Assembly (NCBI GenBank): GCA_963920575.1
Contig: OY986964.1
Span: 15,427,460-15,491,459, forward strand
DNA: 64,000 nucleotides
Source of the DNA: Narthecium ossifragum
Lineage: Eukaryota > Streptophyta > Magnoliopsida > Dioscoreales > Nartheciaceae
Reading direction: 5' to 3'
Part shown: in pieces, positions 11,311 to 23,762 of the stretch
Layout: each line of letters starts with the position of its first letter
How positions within the stretch are numbered: position 1 is the stretch's first letter
Program-made: the position numbers and the translations under genes
Notes under the pieces: generated by a model
Databases searched by the model: none
Told to the model about the DNA's origin: nothing
Seen by the model: only the letters and a program-made list of their open reading frames with translations

Positions 11311-11563
11311 TGGAGTGCAACGTTGTCACGTGGGATCATGTGACCCCACGTGACAACAGGGCCGTTGGTTTTCTAACGACAGGCGAGGGTGAGGCCCACA
11401 TTGGTATAAATTGGAAACTACATGGATCAAATTGGCTAAATTAGAACTATATGGACCTATTAAACATTATCCTAAAACTACATGGACCAAAAAGGTATTT
11501 TAGCCTAGAAATAACCATAATGTCGTACCATAAATAATCATCTCAAATATTACGATAACCACA

Positions 11564-12991
11564 TGATAAGTCACTAAATGTTCATGACTTAACCCCTTAA
11601 CTTAGCTTTGTTATGTCTAGAGAAGTTGTATTTGATAGCTTGTTAGTTTATTTCAGGTTTAATCATGTTTTGAGACGAAATGCAGGAAATTTGGCTAAAA
11701 TGACTAAATAAACTACTTCGACGACCGTTAGTAATATATTCTCCAGATATTTTACAAAAGTCTACATATTCTGAAACATTGAGATATTGTAGAAACCTCA
11801 GAGATCTACAACTTTTCTGTTGGACACTTTGCGAGATTCCTGATGGTGTGATAGCAGATTTGAAGAATACATGAAGATACATAAGCTGGGAAACTGGTCC
11901 GTCGACATTTACAAGCATATTCTTTACATATTCCATATAAGTCAGAATATTATGAAATCTTCGGGATATGATAGAAGACTTCCTAATCTACATCTTTTGT
12001 GTTGGACTTGTTTTCAAAATCTGGCTTGATTAGGCCCAGTTGCACTCGGACTAGACTGTCAGGATTAATTCAGGAAATCTGAGTTGCACTAGAAGTCCAA
12101 CTTAGCCATAACCCTAATTCCGGGAATACACCTATAAGAAGGTGTTGGCTGGCCAAAAAAAAAGCATCTTTTTTACAATCTTTGGAGGAAGAAGAAGACG
12201 AAGAGAATGTGGATGGTGACAGCTTCTTATCCAACCCGATGGGTTTCGTCCAAAAGATGAGTTGCTAATTATTGTAATTAGGATTATTCATGAAACCCTA
12301 GTGTAGATTTGGTTTTTCTTTAGTTGGATTCTTGTAAACTTCTCGATGCATGATCTAATGAATATGGTTTTATTGTTAATCGAGTTGAAGGAACAGAGTT
12401 CCCTTGACGTACTTTCAGTCCTACATGATTTCTGTGATTGATTGTAGAGATTTATGAGATGGTTTTCATGAAGTTATTGGTTTGCCTTTGAGATAAGCTA
12501 TGCTACGCGAAGATAGGTTGTGCCAATGTCATTAGGAGTAGTATAATTTAAGGTAATCGTAGGACCAAAGAAAATCTATGCTAAGCAAAGATAGGTTATG
12601 TCGTTGGGAACATTAACTTTATTTTAGGGATTCATGTGTGCTTGTAACCATATAATCCATAATGCTGAGAGAAGGGAACAAGATAATAACTAGAGAAGAC
12701 TAATAATGAAACTAGGGTGGATTGAGTAATTTCTAAGTAACTACTCCATTGATTCAAATTGATCAACCTTTTATTTTTTTTCTTTATTAATTTAGATAAC
12801 TCTATTCTATCCTTAATTCTTTTCTTTAGTTTTAGGGTTTCAAGAATTGATTTTAGTTTCCAACGTTTTCCCTGTGGATCGACTCCCGACTTACCGCTAT
12901 CCTACATAGTAATGTAGTGATTGAATAAGGATTATAAATTTAATATTTGATTGAGTTTGCAACGTTTTAATGACATGTTCGCGAGCGATCA
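11564..12991 (+). mobile_element. Solo LTR, element A family
   Basis: 1428 bp from TGATAAGTCAC to GAGCGATCA, homologous to the A, D and E LTRs but in the opposite orientation. It is flanked by the exact 5-bp duplication CCACA (11559-11563 and 12992-12996) and nothing internal remains, the expected product of LTR-LTR recombination. It sits within the interior of element B. Confidence 0.88.
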
Positions 12992-13516
12992 CCACACCGC
13001 CCACAATAAGCATACGTTGTCTCTAAAGAAATTCATGTCCCGAGAAGAATAAGAAAAGAATAAAGCAATAAAATCAACGTGACATATTAGAGACATACAA
13101 TTAGAAATAAAAATAACTCCTTTATAGGTATATCATTTATTCGAATAAATAGTCGCCTGTGAGTGATTTCTAATGAAAAACCTACCATAAAAGTACAATT
13201 CCTAAAGATCAAATAAAATAGCATGTAAAATATAACAAGAATAACAAAAAGGTATAAAAGTCACTAAAAATTACGGCATAGTCTTCTTTGTATTTATTGA
13301 GTAGGGATCATGTACAACCATTCATCCACAATATTTAAACTAAGTACAGTCCACAAATTATGTAAAATATTACTACAGCATCCATGTACCAAGATCACAA
13401 CCAAAATATACAATATGAAGCATAGAGTATCATCCATCCAAAGCACAAGACTATTCATCATCCATATAACTGTCCGTCCCCTCCACCGTCTACGGCCTGC
13501 GGCGAGATCGGTTATC

Positions 13517-14130
13517 GAATTAGCTACTCATCTTGGGGATGAAAGCCATAGATTTGTTGAAGAACGATAGGAATCCACGCCTTGGCTCCACCATCTTCAG
13601 AAACCCTAATTCTCTCTTTTCTCTCTATGATGGTGATCACTTTTCAGCCAGAAAACCCCTTTTTATGGAGGTATACTCGACCAAAGCATTAGACTTCAAG
13701 TAGAACTCAATCTCTAATCTTTTTGAAATTAGGTTTCCGCCCAACCGATCGATCATCCGTATGACCGATTGATTGCCACTGTTCAACGATTGATTGTCCA
13801 TCTCGCCGATTGATCGTCCAAACTTCTTCTTGATAATTATTGAACTTATGTAAGGAATTTGGCGAAGTTTATAAAATGAAAATTGTTCATCTCAATGTCT
13901 TCTAAGAGACTCCAAATTTCAAGAATTTAGGAATTCCTTGGAGATTTTGGCGAATTCTTTTCAAACTGACAACATAAAGGCGTATTTTCAACATATGAAC
14001 TCTTTTCGGTATTTCCTATCTTGAATGTTCATTAAACCTGAAATTAACTAACAAACTATCAAATACAAATACTCTCGGGTTAACAAAGATAAATTAAGGG
14101 GTTTAGTTATGAATATTTAATGACTTATCA
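13517..14130 (-). repeat. 5' LTR fragment of element B
   Basis: Homologous to 8608-9247 of the same element (AATTAGCTACTCATCTTGG, GGAATCCACGCCTTGGCTCC) and ends ...TGACTTATCA. Truncated on the left at the deletion junction. Confidence 0.65.
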
Positions 14131-15526
14131 GCATGACTCCCCCGATACACCCACAAGCCTACGTTAGGCTCGGCCAATATGGCCTATTAGATATAGTATA
14201 CATATATATATAGCATGCAACAATATGATGAAGAACCCCAACTTGTATGGAACTTAGCAATAAGAAAACTCATCATAAACCCGAAATAAACCGTCAAAAA
14301 CCTCTATCATTAAGCATGTTGGCACTAGGCAAGATTAGGAAGAACATAGTATCAGTTCAACTCGAAAGAGAAATCGAAAACGAAAAACATCTCGTCACTC
14401 TGCCATGGGAGCGACCGATCGCACCATGGAGTGATCAATCATTCCTAGACGTTTCAAAAACCCACCAGAATTCCATCCAAAATCCAATCAAACTGCGACG
14501 AAACGCGCTGAAACATGGATCAGAGGAAGAGTAAGCATAGAGAAGCATTTTAGCATATACAAAACTATAAAACATCCAATGGCCACCTTAATATAGCATA
14601 AACAAGGATTTAGGGGTAGAATTCCTATCTTAATCTAGATAATTCGCCCCCAATCCTTGCTAGTCAAATCTAGGATGGCCTATACTGGTCTTTCCCCGAA
14701 ATAGGGCAGCCTCCAAGCCGCTGCAATGGCATCCCACAAGCTCCAAAGACCTCTCTCTCTAAAACCCTAACAAAAAGGGAGAAAAGAAATATATCTCAGT
14801 TGTCTCTACTTAAACCCCTCAACCCGAGTTTGATTGATTGCTTTAGGGAGTGATCGGTCACTTGGGTTGAGATGTCAGCCTCGACTTGCCATCGAGGCCG
14901 ATCGATCGCTCTAAGGAGCGACTGATCACCCAAGGCCGGAAGTTTGCCCCAAAGACAAGCTTCCAAGCCCGAGCTCGAATCTCCCAATTCGAAACTCGCC
15001 TAAGGTTTTAACAAACACATTCATCACTCATGAGGCCGTGTGTGCACTATGCATGTGAAACCCAACTCCGTAAGGGCAAATTACCAATTTGTCCTTCAGA
15101 GTCGCAAGAAGCAACGCGATCACCAGATCGCACCTTACGCAAAACAAAACCAACCGAGCAAACAAGCTATAGAGGAACATGCCCTCATAGGTGGCCTCCC
15201 TTCCTTTTCCTCCTCTGGCTCTCCCTCTTCCCTCTCTCTCTCTTGCGACGCCCCCCCCCCCCTCCATCTCTCCCCCCCTTGGTTTTTCCACCCGTGACCT
15301 CCAGCAACCCTCACCCCTGCACGGCCCGAGCCACCGGTGACCTTGCCCACACCACGCTTCCCGACCACCGCTATGTTAAGAGCCTTTTCCACGTAAGCCT
15401 TCCAAGCTCACGCGCCAGGTCATTGCGGGTGGAACACAGGTGACGGGGTTCCCTAGGACTTACGGTCCTCCTTCGCTATGATGGTGGATGGGGAGTCCCA
15501 GGTGCTAGCCCTAGTCCTTCGGGTGG
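14131..15526 (-). repeat. LTR-like repeat, related to 47221-48370
   Basis: No gene. Shares with 47221-48370 the ordered blocks GGCATGACTCC, AAGCCTACGT, CTAGGATGGCCTA, AGGCCGTGT(G/A)TG and AAGGG(C/T)AAATTACCAA. On the minus strand the last block recalls the Tekay LTR section at 43740-43800 (GGTAATTTGGTAAAATTG, CACACCCGCGTG), so a chromovirus LTR on the minus strand is likely. Ends unresolved; 15441-15526 is unclassified. Confidence 0.45.
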
Positions 15527-15534
15527 GGAGCCGA

Positions 15535-17006
15535 TAAGTGCATGAAAATTCACTCTGAACAATCTTAGAACCATCTTAATTGCTAAATTTATCAGGCGTA
15601 ATCAACCTCTTTAGTACTATTTTTATATTTATATGTTACTTCAAATAGTTGGTTGAAAAATGCAGGAAATTGGAGTAAAAGGAGCAAAGAAGCTGAAAAG
15701 ATTACATGGGTAACCTTGGAAGATTTAATTGTACATGCTCATGACGAACCAGATGATGTACTATATATGATTGAAACGCTCTAGAAGCCTAGTTTCTGTA
15801 GAGTTTTAGGGTTCATGATTCCGAGTTTCCTAGACGAAGTTACAATACTTTTATTACCAATGATGCATCACGGTCTACCGCCAGATCGACCATCGCACTC
15901 ACAATACTCACGGTCGACCGTCACATCGACCGTGAGCCCCTGTCAAGAAAAAGGACTTCTCAGGGTCGATGCGAAGATCGACTGTGGAGAAATAGAAAAT
16001 GGACGATCTATCGGTGAACAGTAACAATCGATCGGTCATATGGACGATCCATTGGTCATATGGACGATCGATCGGTCATATGGATGATCGATCGGTCGGG
16101 ACAATCGATCGGTCAGGCGGAAAACCTAATTTTAGATTGATTAGATAAAGAGTACTGATTAAGTTGAGGTTACTTTTGGCCGAGTGGAGGCTTATAAAAG
16201 GGTTTTTCTGGACCTTCTTGGGAGCTTTTTGGCATGGGAGTTTTGGAAGACTTCTTTGAGCTTTTTGGGGATTTCTTCATCATCCATGGACGAGTAGATC
16301 CTTTTGGCAAGGCAGAGGGGTGATCAATATTGAATAAGAGTTTTTCTTCTCATCTGAAATCCTATTTTGATTTGATTGTTGACACAACTCTCGTATGGAT
16401 CTATTTTCTTATTTGATTTAGATCTTTTGAACGTGCCTAAGTTGGGACTTGATTCTTCTCATATATAATCAATGGTGTTCTTGGGCATAGTTTCATTTGT
16501 TGTTCCTTTATTAATCAGATTTTCTACTGCGTTATTGTTTAAGCATATCGTCGTCTTAGGGTTTAATATCTTTCCTGCGTTATCGCTTAAATATATTGTC
16601 ATCTTTGAATCTAATTGAACAAGGTGATAGTTGCATGATTCATAAAGGGAGAATGATCCATGAGAGATACTATTGTTGCTTGCTATGATTTGTAGTTCAA
16701 TATATTCCGATTGGCAAGATTGGGATGTGAATCCGCCAATTGTGTATCTTACAGGATAGAGTGTGAGAGAAATACTCGAGTTCAAGTGAGAGATCTCCAA
16801 TGCCATGCCACATTAATCTTTAAGAAACTTCTCTAAAAAAAACACTCAACCTTTGCTTCTTTTCGCTTCTAACATAATCGACTTTTTACTATTTTACTTT
16901 TATCCTCTCATAATTTCAAAATCCTAACCACTGTCTCTCTGTGGATATGACCGCTCTCTTAGGCTTTACTGCTGCGATCGCTGTGATATCCTTCCTGACA
17001 CAATCA
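15535..17006 (+). repeat. 5' LTR of the Athila-type element
   Basis: 1472 bp, from TAAGTGCATG (TGAGTGCATG in the 3' copy) to ...ACACAATCA. Contains a TATAAAAG box at 16193-16200 and, upstream of it, four imperfect 20-bp tandem units built on GACGATCGATCGGTCATATG (about 16030-16110). Confidence 0.88.
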
Positions 17007-17011
17007 AATTA

Positions 17012-17029
17012 TGGCGCCATTGCCGGGGA
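17012..17029 (+). promoter_or_regulatory. Primer binding site, tRNA-Asp
   Basis: TGGCGCCATTGCCGGGGA, complementary to the 3' end of plant tRNA-Asp at 17 of 18 positions, 5 nt after the 5' LTR. Confidence 0.85.
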
Positions 17030-17338
17030 GACGGTTTAGCAAGGAGAGGTTTGCTGAATTGATACATTAAAAGCTGTAACTCCGTTCCTTTCTTTGTTGC
17101 TTCTTCGTGTTTAGTTTAGTTTTCATTTCAGTTTTTGCTTTGTTTTATTTTAAAAAAAAAGAGAGTACAAGTGATTGCATGCATAGACATAGAGACAAGT
17201 TGGGGAGATTTGCAAAGAAACCTGAAGTTGATTCTGATAACGCTATTATTATCGAGAATTCGTTTGATACACCTCCTGCCTCTGACAGAGTCTCCTGCCT
17301 CTGACACAGACTCTGTAAGCACGCACTCAATTTTCACA

Positions 17339-18505
17339 ATGGGTGATCAAGAAGATCTGTCCGTTAAAACAATTGAAGAATATTTGCACGCAACTTGCAC
17401 TGCCACACCATCATGCATAATGTTTCCTCCGAACACTCAATTAGATATCAAGCCGGGTATGATCCTGCTCCTTCCCACCTTCCATGGGATGGATAGTGAA
17501 AACCCTTATGTTCATATAAGAGAGTTTGAGGAAGTGGTGGCTACATTCCATAACCAGACAACTACAATGGATGCAGCTCGAAACAAGTTCTTTCCTTTTT
17601 CATTAAAGGATAGAGCAAAGAGTTGGTTGTACTCTTTGAGGCCAAGATCCATTGGTTCTTGGAATGAAATGACCCAAGCATTTTTCAATAAATATTATCC
17701 CAATCACAAAACCAATGCTGTGAAACGTCAAATTTCGACATTCGTTTTAAGGAGTTATTGTATGTGTGTCCTCACCATGGTTATGAAAGTTGGGCCTAGT
17801 GAGTTATTTTTATGATGGCCTAACTTCTCGTGAAAGTCAATTCATTGAAATGATGTGCAATGGTGAGTTTTTGTGAAAAGATCCAGAGGAGGCCATTGAA
17901 TATCTATCTGAGTTGGCAGAAAAAGCTCACACATGGATAGGTCCAAGTGCCGTTGAGAGTACCAACCCAAGTAGGTCTGGCCTCAATACTTCAAGTGGTA
18001 GAGCTGGGGTATACCACCTTCGTGAAGAGGATGGACTCAAAGCTAAGATGGACTCAAAGCTAAGGTAGATTGCTTAACAAAAGAGCTCGAGGCATTAAAG
18101 ACCAACGAGACCATGGCTGCTCGAGTTCTTCCTCATGTTGATTCGCCGAGATCATGTTCTATTTGTCATGGCATGGATCACCAAATCGAGGACTGTCTAA
18201 TTTATGCTGAAATGAAGGGTGTGTACGAGGAGCATTGTAATGCTCTTGGTGCATACAGGAAGCCATGTACCCCCTACTCTGACACCTATAACCCCGGATG
18301 GAGAAATCATCCAAACTTCAGCTGGAAATCCGGCACTCAACACCATGCATCACAACAACAGCCGGCTAAATCTTATTCTAGATCTTACCATACTTCTTCT
18401 TCTAGAATTCCTTTAGAAGATACCTTGCATTCATTTATGAAAGCCCAAAATAAAACTAATCGGTTGAAGAGAATAAGCAAATTAAGAGCCAAATTTCTAA
18501 GTTGA
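17339..18505 (+). pseudogene. gag: Athila-type gag, frameshifted
   Basis: Starts MGDQEDLSVKTIEEYLHATC. The capsid-type domain is clear: IKPGMILLLPTFHGMDSENP, FFPFSLKDRAKSWLYSLRPR and NKYYPNHKTNAVKRQIS. A frameshift near 17755-17810 ends the first frame at 17815; the next section (MMCNGEFL, DPEEAIEYLSELAEKAHTW) is in another frame with a stop. A CCHC zinc knuckle CSICHGMDHQIEDC follows near 18154, then NPGWRNHPNFSW and a helical tail. A 19-bp tandem duplication (ATGGACTCAAAGCTAAG) near 18032-18066 adds another disruption. The protein would have packaged the RNA; this copy cannot make it intact. Confidence 0.85.
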
Positions 18506-18608
18506 CAAGTTCTTTGAGTATACATGAGTGAGGCAACTTTCCAGCTCAACCTCAAGCTATTCCTCAGGGAAAACACTTGATTTAAACATCCAATAAAGAG
18601 CAAAAAAT

Positions 18609-21600
18609 GTGAAGGAAATTAATGCCATAGCCAGTCGAAGTGCAAAAGTCTTGAACAATCCAGAAGCAGTTCCAAAGGCAACATATTATGAAATTTCAGA
18701 CAGAAGTGAAGCTGATAAGCCTAAGGAGGATGATGTTGAGAGACACCCAATGAAGGTCCCTTTTCCTCAAGCACTGAAGTCTACAAAGAAAGCTTTAGAA
18801 CCTAATAATGAAATCTTGGAGCATCTTCAGCAAGTGAGGCTCAACCTCCCACTTTTACATGTTATCAAGCAAATGTCGACATATGCTAAGATTCTCAAAG
18901 ATTTGTGTACAGTGAAGAGGAAGCATCATGTAAAGAAGACAACGTTCCTAACGGAGCAAGTCAGCGCATTGATTGAACAAAGAATTCCTTCGAAGTATAA
19001 GGACACCGGTTGCCCCACCATTGCTTGCCACATTGGTGATCATGAGGTTGGGCAAGCTCTGTTGGATTTAGGGGAAAGTGTTAACCTCATGCCATATTCG
19101 GTGTACCAACAATTTGGATTGGGAGAAATCAAGCCAACTACTGTAGTGCTACAACTAGCAGATCGATCTACAAAAGTGCCCAGAGGAGTAGTGGAAGATG
19201 TCTTTATACAGATTGATAAGTTTTATTATCCAGTGGATTTCTTAGTTCTTGATACTCAGTCTATTGTTAATTCAGATTCTAAGATTCCTATTATTTTAGG
19301 TAGACATTTTCTTGCTATAGCTGATGCTTTAATTAATTGCAGGAACGGTTTGATGAAGCTATCATTTGGAAATATGACTCTAGAAGTTAATGTTTTTAAT
19401 GTTGCCAAGCAGCCTGCTGAGAATGATGAGTGCCCACAGACCTACCTGATCAGCACATTCATTGAAGTAGAGCTTGCACACAATGATTTCAACTATCTTC
19501 ATCCTAATTTTATTAATTTTGATGGCATTAGTAGTCATATTGAAAATGCTTATTTATTTGCTGCTGAAAATCAATCTTTTTGGACAAGATCTTGGCAACC
19601 AATGTTTGAAAAGTTACCTCCCAGAGGCAGAATGCCAGTACCATCAACTGCAGAGTCACCCAAGGTTGAACTCAAACCGCTGCCCAAAGGATTAAAGCAT
19701 GCATTCTTAGGGCCAAGTGAAACCTATACAGTTATTATTTCTTCAAATTTGTCCCCGACCCAAGGTGAGCAATTACTTCAAACCTTAAATGAACATAAAT
19801 CTGTACTTGGTTGGAGCATAGCAGATCTAAAAGGTATCAGCCCTTTACTTTGCTCATATAAAAAAAATCTTGAGGAAGGAGCAGTGGCTCGTAGGGATCC
19901 TCAGCGTCGGTTGAATCCTACTATGAAAGAAGTGATGGAAAACGAAGTGTTAAAATTGTTGGATGCAGGTATTATCTATCTCATTGCCGATAGTAAGTGG
20001 GTTAGCCAAACTCAAGTTGTCCCAAAGAAATCTGGGGTAACTGTTGTGCAAAATGAAATGGGAGATCTTGTTCCAACTAAACTTGTAATAGGGTGGCGCA
20101 TGTGCATTGATTACAGGAAGTTGAATGCTGCCACTCGCAAGGATCACTTTCCACTCCCCTTCCTTCATCAAATTCTAGAAAGAGTAGCTGGACATCCATT
20201 TTATTGCTTTTTAGATGGCTTTTCTAGTTACTATCAAATTGAAATTGCATTAGAAGATCAAGAAAAAACTACGTTTACATGTGCTCCAGCTACTTTTCAA
20301 CGTTGTATGATGAGCATGTTTAGTGATGTGATAGAGGAGTGCATGGAAGTATATATCGATGATTTGACCGTTTTTGGTAATTCCTTTGCTGCTTGTTTGC
20401 TTAATTTAAAGAAAGTCTTGGTAAGGTGTGAAGAGAATAACCTTGTACTTAATTGGGAGAAGTGTCATTTCATGGTACCCTCCGGTATTGTTTTATGCCA
20501 CATAGTTTCTTCTAAAGGCATTGAGGTGGATCAGTCCAAAATTGATCTCATCTCTAAGCTTCCTACACCTAGGACTGTCAAGGATGTGAGATCTTTTCTT
20601 GGCCATGCTGGTTTTTACAAGAGGTTTATTCAGAATTTTTCTGCTATTTCTCGTCCATTGTGTAACCTCCTTGTTAAGGATACTTCATTTGAGTGGACTG
20701 CAGTTTGTCAAGAGGCTTTTCAAACATTAATCAACAAACTTACATCTGCACCCAATGTACAACCACCGGATTGGAATCTTCCTTTTGAAATAATGTGTGA
20801 TGCAAGTGACTATGCGGTTGGTGTTGTCCTCGGCCAAAGAAGAGAGGGAAAACCTGTTGTCATTTACTATGCTAGTAGAACTTTGAATGATGCTCAAATG
20901 AATTATTCTACAACTGAAAAGAATTGCTAGCTATAGTTTTTGCTTTAGATAAATTTCGTGCATATTTGATTGGTTCACCTATTACTATTTTCACATATCA
21001 TGCCGCACTTAAGTATCTTCTTGCAAAGAAGGATGCTAAAGCACGACTAATTCGATGGATTCTTATTTTACAGGAATTTGATATATCCATAAAAGACAAA
21101 AAAAGGGGTGGAGAATGTGGTGGCCGACCATCTCTCAAGGCTCAATTTTAAGACTGCCAATGAAGAACCACCTATTCAAGATGACATTCTAGATGAGCAA
21201 CTTTTTTCTATTTCTGGTCTGTCGTGGTATACTCATATTGTTAATTATTTGGCTACATGTGAGATTCCTCAGGATTGGAGCGCACAGGATAAGCATAAGT
21301 TCTTGGTTGAGGTACGCAAATTCTATTGGGATGACCCTTATCTCTTCAAGTATTGCTCTGATCAAATTATGAGACGATGTGTTCCAAATGATGAAATTGT
21401 GAGTATTTTGAGTTTTTGTCATTCACAAGCTTGTGGTGGACATTTTTCCATGAAGAAAACTGCTGCAAAAATTTTACGATGTGGTTTTTATTGGCCAACT
21501 TTATTTCGTGATACTAACAACTTTTGCCAATCTTGTGAGTAATGCCTTACGTTAGGATCCTTGTCTCGGCGTAATATGATGCCCTTGCAACCCATTCTAG

Positions 21601-22514
21601 TCATTGAAATTTTTGATTGTTGGGGCATAGATTTTATGGGACCATTTCCTCCTTTTGGGTATTTATACATTATTGTAGTTGTTGACTATGTGTCAAAATG
21701 GATAGAGGCAGTGGCATGTAGGAACAATGATCACACTACTGTTGTTAAGTTTTTGAAAGAGCATGTATTGTCATGTTTTGGTACCCCTCGAGTAATCATA
21801 AGTGATCAAGACTCGCATTTTTGTAACCATTTTTTTGAGTCCTTGATGCGCAGGTATGGTGTACTACACAAAGTCTCTACTGCCTACCATCCCCAAAAAA
21901 ATGGCCAAGCGGAGTTAGCAAATCGGGAGATCAAGCAAATATTACATAAAACGATCAGTCCGAATAGAAAGGATTGGTCCTTGCGGCTCCTTGATGCACT
22001 ATGGGCATACCGTACAACATACAAGTCTGCCCTTGGAATGTCTCCTTATCGACTTGTTTTTGTAAAGCCATGTCACCTTCTAGTTGAGCTTGAACATAAG
22101 GCTTTTTGGGTGATCAAACGCTTTAACTATAATTTAGATGCAGCTAGGCAGGTGAGAAAATTGCAACTGACCGAGTTGAAGGAGTTAAGAAATGATGCTT
22201 ATGAGAGCTCTCGGATCTCCAAAGCCAAGATGAAGGCGTTTCATGATAAGAAAATACTGAGGAAGGTATTTGAACAGGGTCAACGAGTGTACATTTATGA
22301 CTCACGCCTACATTTGCACCCAGGTAAACTTCTCTCAAGGTGGACCGGCTCCTTGGTAGTTAAAAGAGTTATTGAAAATGGGGCCGTTGAAGTTGAAGAT
22401 CCTAAGCATGGTCGAGTTTTCAAAGTTAATGGTCAAAGTTTGAAGCCTTTCATTGAGCGTTTGGTTCCAGTAGAGGAGTCTTGTCTTCTTGCCGATCCCG
22501 TTTATAGCACTTGA
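18609..22514 (+). pseudogene. pol: Athila-type pol, broken
   Basis: Protease: GQALLDLGESVNLMPYSVYQ (catalytic Asp at residue 153 of the first frame, with E where A is usual). Reverse transcriptase: WRMCIDYRKLNAATRKDHFP, FLDGFSSYYQIEI, YIDDLTVFG (residues 582-585 for YIDD), but about 16 residues are missing between TFTC (558) and APATFQRC. RNase H: IMCDASDYAVGVVLGQ, then a 1-bp loss in an A run near 20918; a later RNase H position reads TYHAALK where TDHAALK is usual. A second frameshift in an A/G run lies near 21100. Integrase (21108-22514): HHCC-type finger (HSQACGGH...CQSC), stop at 21540-21542, and a DDE core with [14 protein letters not shown] and [12 protein letters not shown], the last two spaced as D-X35-E. 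The C-terminal end reads normally to 22514. Confidence 0.88.
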
Positions 22515-23762
22515 CCTCTTCCTTGCGTTCCTTTAGGCTAGTTTATTTTCTATTTTATTTTGAGTTATTCTACTTTCTTTGATTTTTGTTTGTTTTGCTT
22601 TTCCGTTGTTTTCCCTTTCTTTTTGCAGGATTACATACTTTTGCTTCTTACTAGGATATCTGCTCAACAAAGCAGGTTTTGAGCCACCCTGGGGAGCCTT
22701 GGGCAGGAAATCAGCTATTTTTTCAGGTGACCTCGCTCCTATTTAGATTTATAATTCTTATCTATTATATTTAAAATTTCAACCTACACCCCGTTTTATT
22801 CTCTTGCCATGCTTAGCACGCATTGAGGACAATGTGAATTTCAGGTTGGGGGGTGTAGGCATACATGACCTCATCCATGCTATCTTATTGACTTTAATAG
22901 TGTTGAATTGAGCATGTTACTAGAAATTATATATGAGCTGAAACATGAGTTGGAATTTTTATGCTTATTATACATGCTACTTTCACATGGATTGGCCTAT
23001 ACATTGTTTGCATGTGTGATAATCTGAAGGTAGAACGTCATGTGATTCCACACATGAACACTTTATGCGCAGTGGCAATTATACTCACCAGAGGAATGAG
23101 CATGCTATTAACTTGGACCATGATTTCAACTTTAGCTACTATGTTGAGTATTGAAAAAAAAAAGATTTTGGAGATTGATTTGTAGCCGTTGGATCTGATT
23201 TTTGAGCTCAATGATTGTTTTACATTTAGTGCCCTAAAGCCGTCTGGTTTGGGAGTCATTGGCTTGAGGTCGTTACATGGATCCAGTTTTAGCTTAAGGG
23301 ATCAAGCTGTACCTAAACAACTATTAAGTGATCTACTGAATAACTGGGTGTTCTTGCCTCATGAAGCGGGGAGCTCACGTAAAAAGGTAGAACCACCGAT
23401 AGCTAAAAAGAAGAAGAGAAAAGGCATGTTTTAGTTAAAGTGCGAGGGTTGAATGATTGGTCAGGAAGATAGTGGTGTGTTTGGACTAATGGTGGATAGA
23501 AGTTGCTTCTGTACGTAACATTTATTTGTCACGTCACATGTGTTTGTCTGGATGGTGATTTGCATGCTTGAAGTGTAGAAGTTAATTTCATGTGTTGGTA
23601 GTATGAGTATAATGAGTTTTCATTCTCAATACTGTATAAAACACTATAAACTTGATAAGGCAGAACTTTTATCGTGCATGTCTATAGCCTTAGACTGTGG
23701 TGTGCTTAATTATATGTGCTTAAATTGCTAGAGACTAGCAATGAGCTAGTTGGGAGGTGCGA
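22515..23762 (+). other. Untranslated region between pol and 3' LTR
   Basis: No ORF of note. Contains CATTGAGGACAATG followed by a purine-rich GGTTGGGGGGTG (22843-22856), an internal polypurine tract about 0.9 kb ahead of the LTR. The section 22940-23260 is related, on the opposite strand, to 2940-3180 and 9770-9870. The LTR-adjacent purine tract is TTGGGAGGTGCGA, just before 23763. Confidence 0.7.

Larger units (their letters stand above)
10391..11505. mobile_element. Pack-MULE with two captured gene fragments
   Basis: 1115-bp element with long terminal inverted repeats of about 144 bp (10391-10534 and 11362-11505; outer ends GGCTAAAATACCTTTTTG and its complement). It is flanked by an exact 9-bp duplication TAGAAATAA (10382-10390 and 11506-11514), the size typical of Mutator-like elements. 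The related sequence of element A near 3757-3775 (GGGTAGAAATAACCATAATG) shows the uninterrupted site. No transposase is encoded. The GC-rich interior holds a DUF247 fragment on the minus strand and an AGC protein kinase fragment on the plus strand, a classic Pack-MULE structure. Confidence 0.9.
8514..14130 (-). mobile_element. Element B: deleted relative of element A
   Basis: Minus-strand remnant: partial 3' LTR (8514-9247), polypurine tract with hairpin (9248-9282), second polypurine-like tract (10313-10328), interior homologous to 2700-4150 of element A, then an abrupt junction near 13516 to the middle of a 5' LTR that ends ...GACTTATCA at 14130. The deletion removed the ORF, the primer site and part of the 5' LTR. 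A Pack-MULE (10391-11505) and a solo LTR (11564-12991) inserted later. The 9248-10390 and 12997-13516 stretches hold no gene. Confidence 0.7.

Noticed and set aside
16030..16110. Array of 20-bp repeats in the Athila 5' LTR, considered as a CRISPR-like array
   Set aside because: Units are directly adjacent without unique spacers and the setting is a plant LTR; it is an ordinary tandem repeat.
17012..17029. tRNA-like sequences at 6614, 17012 and 29558
   Set aside because: Each is only the 18-nt complement of a tRNA-Asp 3' end beside an LTR, so these are primer sites, not tRNA genes.
22515..23762. Possible envelope-like ORF after Athila pol
   Set aside because: Only ORFs below 85 residues occur, without a signal or membrane segment pattern, and the section matches the non-coding 3' interior of related elements.
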